A DNA stretch of 64,000 nt, taken from positions 10,744,001-10,808,000 of the forward strand of contig NW_027488369.1 in NCBI RefSeq assembly GCF_051014445.1, read 5' to 3'. The notes under the pieces were generated by a model, which searched no databases, had not been told where the DNA came from, and worked only from the letters and a program-made list of their open reading frames with translations. Below are positions 13,020 through 19,372 of this stretch, piece after piece. Position 1 is the first letter of the stretch. Every line of letters begins with the position of its first letter. Both the position numbers and the translations under genes were made by a program. Source of the DNA: Colletes latitarsis (taxonomy: Eukaryota > Arthropoda > Insecta > Hymenoptera > Colletidae).

Positions 13020-13416
13020 GTTTCGATCATTATTTTAGAGAATAATTCATGTTAGGTCTAGGTTAGGTCAGGGATTTGCTCTCATAAGGCTCATTCTTTC
13101 GCATATTTCTCATACTTGATGGCTAGATCGTGGGCTTTTTCTGGATTGCATCACGTAGTAATGAAGTACAACACTGAAACAGTCAATTAAACCTGGTTTC
13201 GATCAATATTTTAGAGAATAATTCATGTTAGGTCTAGGTTAGGTCTGGGATTTTCACTCATCAGACTCATACTTTCGTAGTGTTTTCATACTTGTTGAAC
13301 GGATCCTGGGTTTTTTCTGGTTTGGATCACGTAGTAATGTGGTGCCAGACTAAAACAGTCGATTAAACCTGGTTTCGATCAATATCTTAGAGGACAACGC
13401 AAGTTAGGTCTGGGAT
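13020..13416. repeat. Satellite block, fourth copy (left flank of the element)
   Basis: The last two and a quarter monomers before the retrotransposon match copy A at an offset of 11991 bp. They share CTCATAAGGCTC (near 13084 and 1093) and the GTGGTGCCAGACTAAAACAG variant. The match stops at 13416, exactly where the element begins. The equivalent point in copy A is 1425, in the middle of an uninterrupted monomer. Confidence 0.8.
13403..13416 (+). repeat. Left target-site duplication of the retrotransposon
   Basis: GTTAGGTCTGGGAT directly precedes the first non-satellite base. The same 14 bases with one change (GTTAAGTCTGGGAT) directly follow the poly(A) tail at 16761-16774. A 14-bp direct repeat with a poly(A) tail at one end is the normal product of target-primed reverse transcription. 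The repeat could be extended by two bases on its left (AA), but those cannot be told apart from the tail. Confidence 0.8.
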
Positions 13417-13946
13417 CCAAGTCGGTGGCTTGGGGATCCCCCAGGACCTCCGTTCGCGGCGGGATCCTGGGCGATTGGGCGGCGGGGCTCGACCTCCGGG
13501 TATTGAACCGGGGGTCGGAGCACACATGCGTGCGGCGATATGGGGGGTCCATCGTGGATGTTGGATTCGCGACCCCCAACGCCGTGCGCATGGTGTCGGG
13601 ATGGCACGTGGTCGCGGGGGCAGAGACACTCTCCGATCACCGGTACATCCGGATGGAGGTCTCTGCCGCCGCGAGTGCATCCCGACACGGCCGCCTGCGT
13701 GGCACCCCACCACGCCGCTGGGCGCTTCGGCGCCTGGACAAGGACGCCCTGATGGCAGCTGCCCTCGCTGCAACTTGGCCGCAGGGAGCGGCCGAGTTGC
13801 CGAGCATAGAGGAGGAGGTCGCCCGGCTCGGAGCATTGGTCGCGGGTATTTGCGACGCGGCGATGCCTCGGGTCGGGCGGGCTTCTCCTCGCCGGGCGGT
13901 GTACTGGTGGTCGGACGCGATCGCGGAGTTGCGAGTCGCGAACTGT
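13416..13946 (+). pseudogene. ORF2 fragment 1: C-terminal part of APE endonuclease and linker
   Basis: Frame starting at 13416 (stop at 14022-14024). It shows the usual landmarks of R1-clade endonucleases in order: a VAWGSPRT segment at the truncated end, an LNRGSEHTCVR segment, GGSIVDVGFA, and the catalytic-site SDH at 13632-13640, with the histidine at 13638-13640. After the endonuclease comes the characteristic linker with YWWSDAIAELR near 13900-13930. Coding in this frame stops making sense after the cysteine codon at 13944-13946. From 13948 the expected basic linker (RARRQYTRARRR type) continues one base later, in the frame of the RT. The simplest reading is a single extra C in the CC at 13947-13948. 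The N-terminal endonuclease residues, including the metal-binding glutamate, are lost by 5' truncation, so this part cannot be active. Confidence 0.88.
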
Positions 13947-13947
13947 C

Positions 13948-15435
13948 CGCGCCCGACGCCAGTACACCCGCGCGCGCCGTCGTCAACGTACAGGCGACGG
14001 CGTGGCGCGAGCGAGGGCAGCTGATGACCTGTATGGAGCATACCGCGTGGCGCGGGTTGCTCTGCAGGTCGCCATCAAACGGGCCAAGACCCAGGCATGG
14101 AAGGAGCTCCTCCAGACCCTTGATGACGATCCATGGGGGCGCCCATATAAGGTGGTGCTGAATAAGCTCCGCCCGTGGGCGCCCCCCGTCACCGAGGGTC
14201 TTGACCCCCGGCTGCTGGAGGACGTGGTCAATACACTCTTCCCAATTGGGGAGAGGGGACCGCGTCCTCCGGCGGCGGCGGCTGCCCCAGTGGAGTGGAC
14301 GGCCGAGCTGGGGGTCACGCAGGAGGAGCTGGCAGCGGCCATCAGACGGCTCGGGGTTCGTAACACGGCCCCGGGTCCGGATGGTGTGCCCGGCCGGGTT
14401 TGGGTCTTGACCCAGGGCGTCCTTGGGGCCGACCTCAGGCGGTTGTTCGACCGCTGCCTGAGGGACGGGCGATTCCCCCCCAGTTGGAAGGTGGCGAGGA
14501 TGGTCCTCCTCCGGAAGGAGGGTCGGCCCGCGGAGTCTCCCTCCGCATACCGTCCCATTTGTCTCCTCGACGAGGTGGGCAAGCTCTTCGAGCGTGTGAT
14601 TGCTGCCCGCCTCGTCGAGCACCTGTCGCGGGGTGATCCCGGTCTGGCCGACTGCCAGTTCGGTTTCCGGGGGGGCCGATCGACTATCGACGCGATAGGT
14701 CGTGTGAGGGCCCTCTCGGAGGCGGCCGTCTCCCGGGGAGGGGTGGCATTGGCAATATCCTTGGATATTGCCAATGCCTTTAACACCCTCCCCTGGGAAG
14801 AGATAAGGAGGGGGCTCGAATATCATCGAGTCCCCCCTTGTCTCAGGGCGGTCGTCGGGGATTATCTCCGCGGCAGGTGGATCGAGTATCCGGGCCGGGA
14901 TGGTGATATGCGGAGGGAGGTGTACTGCGGTGTTCCGCAGGGGTCGGTCCTCGGGCCACTTCTGTGGAACATCGCGTACGACTCGGTGTTGCGGGCCGGC
15001 CTCCCCGACTGCGTCAGCACGGTGTGTTATGCGGATGACACACTGGTGCTGGCCGTCGGGGCGCACTGGGGCAGGGCCATGCGTCGCGCGGAGGAGGGGT
15101 CGCAACGCGTCGTCGACCGGATCAGGGGGATGGGGATGACGGTGGCGGTCCATAAGACCGAGGTGATTGCGTTTCATTCACCTCGGCAGGATCCGCCAAC
15201 CCCTCTGATTCGGGTGGGTGGGGCTGACATCGAGGTGAAGCCCCAGATCAGGTATCTGGGGCTGATCCTCGATAGCCACTGGCGTTTCGAGAAGCATTTC
15301 CGCTGCCTGGTCCCCCGGTTGGAAAGGATGGTTGCGGCTCTGGGCCGGATCCTGCCCAACCTGGAGGGCCCGGCGGGCCGAGTTCGTCGCCTCTATGTGG
15401 CAATGGTCCAGTCGGTGGCCCTATACGGGGCCCCG
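13948..15435 (+). pseudogene. ORF2 fragment 2: reverse transcriptase domain
   Basis: Open frame in phase with 14002 (apparent GTG start, though the true reading enters from upstream; stop at 15472-15474). It carries the full set of LINE RT motifs: APGPDGVPG (motif 1/2 region), the FPPSWK...LLRKEG...YRPICLLDEVGKLFERV stretch, the QFGFRGGRSTIDAI block, motif A SLDIANAFNTLPW with its aspartate at 14764-14766, motif B GVPQGSVLGPLLWN, and motif C CYADDTLVL with the two catalytic aspartates at 15034-15039. Then come the MTVAVHKTEVI and IRYLGLILD (thumb-side) motifs. All three catalytic aspartates are present. The frame ends wrongly after LYGAP: a 1-base deletion near 15435 moves the downstream coding into the frame of fragments 1 and 3. 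The RT makes cDNA directly at the nicked target. Confidence 0.93.
14745..14778 (+). other. Perfect 16-bp inverted repeat spanning RT motif A
   Basis: Arms 14745-14760 and 14763-14778 are exact reverse complements with a 2-base centre. The sequence encodes ALAISLDIANA, so the catalytic aspartate codon of motif A lies in the second arm. A perfect 34-bp near-palindrome inside the most constrained codons of an RT is unexpected. It would fold the sense RNA into a long stem. Confidence 0.85.
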
Positions 15436-15772
15436 TCTGGGCGGACGACCTGGCTGCCTCCCGGCGCAGCATGACTATGCTGCGTCGGGTGCAGAGGCGC
15501 ATGGCGCTCAGGGTCGTCCGCGGGTATCGGACCATGTCACATGAGGCGGCGACGTTTCTAGCGGGGATGCCTCCCATGGACCTGCTCGCGCGGTCGCACG
15601 CGGTGATGTACCGGCACCGCGTCGACCGTCGCGCGGGAGTGGGGGCGGTCCCGGGCGGGCAGGAACCTGCTTGGGGCGATTTGAAGCGCCAGGCCCGGCA
15701 GTCCATGTTGCTCGCGTGGCAGGAGCGGCTGGCTCTGCCAACCGCGGGGCACCGGACTGTCGGGGCTGTTCG

Positions 15773-15792
15773 GCCACTCCTGAAGGAGTGGC
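15773..15792 (+). other. Hairpin with 8-bp stem in ORF2 C-terminal region
   Basis: GCCACTCC (15773-15780) and GGAGTGGC (15785-15792) are exact reverse complements around a TGAA loop. It lies 35 bases before the longer hairpin at 15827. Confidence 0.7.
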
Positions 15793-15826
15793 TGGACAGA
15801 GGCCATGGCAGCCTCACCTACCGGCT

Positions 15827-15873
15827 GGCACAGGTATTTTCCGGGCATGGCAGCTTCGGAAGATACCTGTGCC
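15827..15873 (+). other. 17-bp hairpin in ORF2 C-terminal region
   Basis: Arms 15827-15843 and 15857-15873 pair over 17 positions with a 13-base loop. The only imperfection is T15838 opposite G15862, a G-U wobble in the sense transcript but an A-C mismatch in the antisense. It sits just before the zinc-finger codons. Confidence 0.85.
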
Positions 15874-16112
15874 GGATAGGGAAGAAGCCGACGGCGCGTT
15901 GCTGCCACTGCGACGCTGAGCAGGACACGGCGGATCATACCCTGGAGGTATGCCCCGCGTGGGAGGGGGAGCGCCGTGTCCTGGTCGGCGTCGTCGGGCG
16001 GGATGTCTCGCTGCCGGGCGTGGTGCGCGCCATGCTCGGCAGCGAGGAGAAGTGGAGGGCCGTGGCCTCCTTCTGCGAGAACGTAATGTTGCAGAAGGAG
16101 GCCGCGGGGAGG

Positions 16113-16149
16113 GAGCGCGAGCTTCAGCGGCGCACTGAAGCTCGCGCTC
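16113..16149 (+). other. Perfect 15-bp hairpin near the end of ORF2
   Basis: Arms 16113-16127 (GAGCGCGAGCTTCAG) and 16135-16149 are perfect reverse complements with a 7-base loop. It lies in the codons for the arginine-rich tail, about 65 bases before the stop. Confidence 0.88.
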
Positions 16150-16545
16150 GTGCGGTGGCCCGAGGTCGTCGCCCGGTCGCGAGGCGTCGCGGGCGGCCGC
16201 CTCGGCGTGGCGGATGACCTAGGCTGGGAGGGGGGTCCTGAGGGGACCCTCCTCCCGCCAGGCGGCGCCGGGTCGGACCGGTTGGGGGTAGGAGTGCCTC
16301 CCCCTACCGGTCCGACGCAAGGGGAGGCATCCTCGGCGGTCTGGCGCGGCCATGAACGCCCGGCCGCCGAGGGGTGGAAACGGGGTCGCGGGCGGTTGCG
16401 AGTTGGGGCTCGCAGCCGCCACTAAACGCGGCCCCGGGACGGATAGCGGCGGGATGGAGTGGCCCCGTCCCGCCGCTATGAGGCAGTGTGTCTACTGGGG
16501 GGACCGATTGTCCCCCCGGGGGATGGGCCCGAAAGCGCGGGCACG

Positions 16546-16591
16546 GGGAGGATACCGGAAGAATGCTTCGAGCGATTCCCGGTATCCTCCC
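16546..16591 (+). other. Perfect 13-bp hairpin in the 3' UTR
   Basis: GGGAGGATACCGG (16546-16558) and its exact reverse complement (16579-16591) flank a 20-base loop. An outer GCACG (16541-16545) pairs with CGTGC (16596-16600) across a small asymmetric internal loop. It is the longest uninterrupted stem of the 3' UTR. Confidence 0.85.
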
Positions 16592-16675
16592 AAAGCGTGC
16601 CGAAGGGTCACCGTGGGGTTTTTAGTGGGTAGGTCCCGCGCCTGTCGATGTACGGGCGCGGGGAATACCACACAC

Positions 16676-16707
16676 CCCTCCCACCTCTCCCCAAGGAGGT
16701 GGGAGGG
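16676..16707 (+). other. Last 3' UTR hairpin, also in the remnant copy
   Basis: CCCTCCCACCTC (16676-16687) pairs perfectly with 16696-16707, leaving an 8-base loop. It is the final stem, 26 bases before the poly(A) tail. The remnant at 59978-60056 keeps it with one A-to-T change in the second arm that breaks one pair. Confidence 0.85.
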
Positions 16708-16733
16708 AGTCTTTCGAAGATTTTCCCCACGAC

Positions 16734-16760
16734 AAAAAAAAAAAAAAAAAAAAAAAAAAA
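16734..16760 (+). other. Poly(A) tail of the retrotransposon
   Basis: 27 uninterrupted A residues join the 3' UTR end (CCCCACGAC) to satellite resuming at GTTAAG. Up to two of the terminal A residues could be target DNA, because intact monomers of this subtype read GCAAGTTAGG. Confidence 0.95.
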
Positions 16761-16774
16761 GTTAAGTCTGGGAT
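16761..16774 (+). repeat. Right target-site duplication of the retrotransposon
   Basis: GTTAAGTCTGGGAT matches the left copy at 13403-13416 with one substitution (TTAAG against TTAGG). Both TTAGG and TTAAG versions exist elsewhere as ordinary monomer variants. The difference may therefore be a later mutation, gene conversion, or joining of two different monomers. Confidence 0.78.
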
Positions 16775-16799
16775 TGGTCTGGGATTTGACCTCATCAGA

Positions 16800-17940
16800 C
16801 TCATACTTTCGCACACTTCACATACTCGTTGAACAGATCCTGGGTTATTTTCTGGTTTGGATCACATAGTAATGTGGTACCACACTGAAACAGTCGATTA
16901 AACCAGGTTTCGATCAATATTTTTGAGGATAACGCATGTTAGGTCTAGGTTAGGCCTGGGATTTTCACTCATCAGTCTCATACTTTCGCATTCTTCACAT
17001 ACTTGTTGAACGGATCCTGGGTTTTTTCTGGTTTGGATCACGTAGTAATGTGGGACCACACTGAAGCAGTCAATTAAACCTGGTTTCGATCAATAGTTTA
17101 GAGAATAATTCATGTTAGGTCTAGGTTAGGTCTGGGATTTGCTCTCATCAGGCACATTCTTTCGCATATTTCTCAAACTTGATGGCTAGATCCTGGGCTT
17201 TTTCTGGATTGCATCACGTAGTAATGTGGTACCACACTGAAACTTTCAATTAAACCTGGTCTTGATAAATATTTTAAAGGCCAACGCATGTTAGGTCTGG
17301 GTTAGGTCTAGGATTTGCCCTCATCAGGCTCATACTTTCGCATATTTCACATACTTCATGGCTAGATCCTGGGCTTTTTCTGGATTGCATCACGTAGTAA
17401 TGAAGTACAACACTGAAACAGTCAATTAAACCTGGTTTCCATCAATATCTTAAAGGACAACGCAAGTTAGGTCTGGGATAGGTCTTGGATTTGCCCTCAT
17501 CAGGCTCATACTTTCGCGTTTTTCACATACTGGTTGAACAGATCCTGGGTTTTTTCTGGTTTGGATCACGTAGTAGTGTGGTACCACACTGAAACAGTCC
17601 ATTATACCTGGTTTGGATCAATATTTTAGAGGATAACGCATGTTAGGTCTAGGTTAGGTCTGGGATTTTCACTCATCAGATCCGTACTTTCGCAGTCTTC
17701 ACATACTTGTTGAACGGATCCTGATTTTTTTCTGGTTTGGATCACGTTAATGTGGTACCACACTGAAACAGTCGATTAAATCTGGTTTCGATCAATATTT
17801 TAGAGGATAACGCTAGTTAGGTCTGGGATTGGTCTGGGATTTGACATCATCAGACTCATACTTTCGCACACTTCACATACTCGTTGAACAGATCCTGGGT
17901 TATTTTCTGGTTTGGATCACATAGTAATGTGGTACCACAC
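16800..17940. repeat. Satellite block shared with 29.3-29.9 kb and 37.9-39.1 kb
   Basis: The block right of the element carries the rare CAGATCCGTACTTTCGC variant (TCCGTAC at 17681). The same variant with similar neighbours is at 29650 (offset 11969, or 68 monomers plus 1 bp) and 38805 (offset 21124, or 120 monomers plus 4 bp). The match with 37.9-39.1 kb is the longer one. It includes the rare ATTTTAAAGG and GCACATTCTTTCGC variants. Confidence 0.75.
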
Positions 17941-18668
17941 TGAAACAGTCGATTAAACCAGGTTTCGATCAATATTTTTGAGTATAACGCTTGTTAGGTC
18001 TAGGTTAGGCTTGGGATTTTCACTCATCGGACTCATACTTTCGCATTCTTCACATACTTGTTGAACGGATCCTGGGTTTTTTCTGGTTTGGATCACGTAG
18101 TAATGTGGGACCACACTGAAACAGTCAATTAAACCTGGTTTCGATCAATAGTTTAGAGAATAATTCATGTTAGGTCTAGGTTAGGTCTGGGATTTGCTCT
18201 CATCAGGCACATTCTTACGCATATTTCTCAAACTTGATGGCTAGATCCTGGGCTTTTTCTGGATTGCATCACGTAGTAATGTGGTACCACACGGAAACAT
18301 TCAATTAAACCTGGTCTTGATAAATATTTTAAAGGCTAACGCATGTTAGGTCTGGGTTAGGTCTAGGATTTGCCCTCATCAGGCTCATACTATCGCATTT
18401 TTCACATACTTGTTGAACAGATCCTGGGTTTTTTCTGGTTTGGATCACGTAGTAGTGTGGTACCACGCTGAAACGGTCAATTAAACCTCGTCTTGATAAA
18501 TATTTTAGAGGCTAACGCATGTTAGGTCTGGGTTAGGTCTAGGATTTGCCCTCATCAGGCTCATACCTTCGCATATTTCTCATAATGCATGGCTAGATCC
18601 TGGGATTTTCTGGTTTGGATCACGTAGCAATGTGGGACCACACTGAAACATTCAATTAAACCTGGTTT

Positions 18669-19372
18669 CGATCAATATTTTAGAGAATAATTCATGTTAG
18701 GTCTAGGTCAGGTCTGGGATTTGCTCTCATCGGGCTCATTCTTTCGCATATTTCTCATACTTGATGGCTAGATCCTGGGCTTCTTCTGGATTGCATCACG
18801 TAGTAATGAAGTACAACACTGAAACAGTCAATTAAACCTGGTTTCCATCAATATCTTAGAGGACATCGCAAGTTAGGTCTGGGATATGTCTGGGATTTGC
18901 CCTCATCAGGCTCATACTTTCGCGTTTTTCACATACTTGTTGAACGGATCCTGGGTTTTTTCTGGTTTGGATCACGTAGTAATGTGGGACCACACTGAAA
19001 CAGTCAATTAAACCTGGTTTCGATCAATATTTTAGAGAATAATTCATGTTAGGTCTAGGTCAGGTCTGGGATTTGCTCTCATCAGGCTCATTCTTTCGCA
19101 TATTTCTCATACTTGATGGCTAGATCCTGGGCTTCTTCTGGATTGCATCACGTAGTAATGAAGTACAACACTGAAACAGTCAATTAAACCTGGTTTCCAT
19201 CAATATCTTAGAGGACAACGCAAGTTAGGTCTGGGATATGTCTGGGATTTGCCCTCATCAGGCTCATACTTTCGCGTTTTTCACATACTTGTTGAACTGA
19301 TCCTGGGTTTTTTCTGGTTTGGATCACGTAGTAATGTGGTACCACACTGAAACGGTCAATTAAACCTGGTTT
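18669..19372. repeat. Local two-monomer tandem repeat (352 bp)
   Basis: A dimer of one GTCTAGGTCAGGTCTGGG monomer and one GGGATATGTCTGGG monomer recurs in tandem with starts at 18669 and 19021, exactly 352 bp apart. The same dimer type is at 32046, 32398 and 32750. Confidence 0.82.

Larger units (their letters stand above)
1..13402. repeat. 176-bp satellite array, left segment
   Basis: Uninterrupted tandem array of a 176-bp monomer. Monomer starts (ATGTTAGG) fall at 1, 177 and 353, which fixes the period. Each monomer opens with two TTAGGT-bearing modules (GTTAGGTCTAGGTTAGGTCTG type) and continues through a CATCAG(G/A)CTCAT segment. The middle then takes one of two main forms: GATGGCTAGATCCTGGGC...GGATTGCATCACG or GTTGAACGGATCCTGGG...GGTTTGGATCACG. 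It ends in a conserved GAAACAGTCAATTAAACC...ATCAATATTTTAGAG segment. Monomers differ by substitutions and small indels; neighbouring monomers are often of different subtypes, while distant ones can be nearly identical. No gene is embedded here. Short open frames of about 60-80 codons recur with the monomer because the repeat is homogenised. The array runs off the left edge of the window. Confidence 0.97.
15435..16217 (+). pseudogene. ORF2 fragment 3: C-terminal domain with CCHC zinc finger
   Basis: Continues ORF2 in the same frame as the endonuclease fragment, so the two single-base shifts cancel overall. It starts with a VWADDL-like segment, followed by the conserved RRVQRRMALRVVRGYRTMS region seen after the RT in R1-clade ORF2 proteins. 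A zinc finger of pattern C-x2-C-x8-H-x4-C follows, with cysteines at 15900-15902 and 15909-15911, histidine at 15936-15938 and cysteine at 15951-15953. The end is very arginine-rich (RARAVARGRRPVARRRGRPPRRGG), suggesting nucleic-acid binding. Stop TGA at 16215-16217. In relatives this domain contributes to RNA and target DNA recognition. The open stretch has an internal ATG at 15471, but that is not a plausible independent start. Confidence 0.88.
16218..16733 (+). other. 3' untranslated region of the retrotransposon, hairpin-rich
   Basis: Non-coding stretch between the ORF2 stop and the poly(A) tail. It contains at least eight consecutive inverted repeats: 16226-16256, 16272-16316, 16391-16420, 16443-16479, 16497-16517, 16546-16591 (with an outer GCACG/CGTGC pairing at 16541-16545 and 16596-16600), 16635-16662 and 16676-16707. 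Most stems are 8-13 bp and GC-rich. The single flaws in 16226-16256, 16391-16420 and 16443-16479 are G-U pairs on the sense strand; the 16272 hairpin has a T-T mismatch and a bulge. In R1-clade elements the 3' UTR RNA is what the element's own RT recognises, and a chain of stems fits that role; this is inference. The last 79 bases are shared with the remnant at 59978. Confidence 0.85.
13417..16760 (+). mobile_element. R1-clade non-LTR retrotransposon, 5'-truncated
   Basis: A GC-rich 3.34 kb insertion in the AT-richer satellite. Reading left to right it encodes the C-terminal part of an APE-type endonuclease, a complete reverse transcriptase, a C-terminal CCHC zinc finger, a 3' untranslated region of about 516 bases and 27 A residues. 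It begins just after the point where an R1-type endonuclease has its GDFNA-like motif. ORF1 (gag-like), the 5' UTR and the N-terminal half of the endonuclease are therefore missing, as is common when reverse transcription stops early. Flanking 14-bp repeats mark it as a genuine insertion. Domain order, the YADD box and the CCHC finger place it with R1, TRAS, SART and relatives; the exact family cannot be settled by eye. The copy cannot move by itself, because ORF1 is absent and ORF2 is frameshifted. Confidence 0.93.

Noticed and set aside
13430..14161. Plus-strand 243-codon frame overlapping the endonuclease fragment
   Set aside because: The conserved endonuclease motifs are in the other frame (from 13416). 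This one shows none and is low-complexity in composition.
13387..15177. Long antisense open frame (596 codons) across the endonuclease and RT region
   Set aside because: It lies opposite a clearly recognisable ORF2. GC-rich coding DNA commonly leaves the complementary frames open, the translation is proline/arginine-rich without known domains, and it runs into satellite.
15248..15817. Other overlapping frames inside the element (minus 15248-15817, plus 15671-15919 and similar)
   Set aside because: Shadows of ORF2 in GC-rich sequence; no motif supports them.
13417..16760. R2-type element or 28S rDNA insertion
   Set aside because: The SDH-containing APE-type endonuclease lies upstream of the RT, and the flanks are satellite, not rDNA. 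R2 has a restriction-like endonuclease downstream of the RT.
13417..16760. Retrovirus or LTR element
   Set aside because: No terminal repeats, protease or integrase. The poly(A) tail, APE endonuclease and YADD RT of LINE type argue for a non-LTR element.
16352..16765. Open frame of 137 codons in the 3' UTR ending in the poly(A) tract
   Set aside because: It covers the chain of hairpins and ends in a lysine run encoded by the tail. There is no homology signal and it is not in frame with ORF2.
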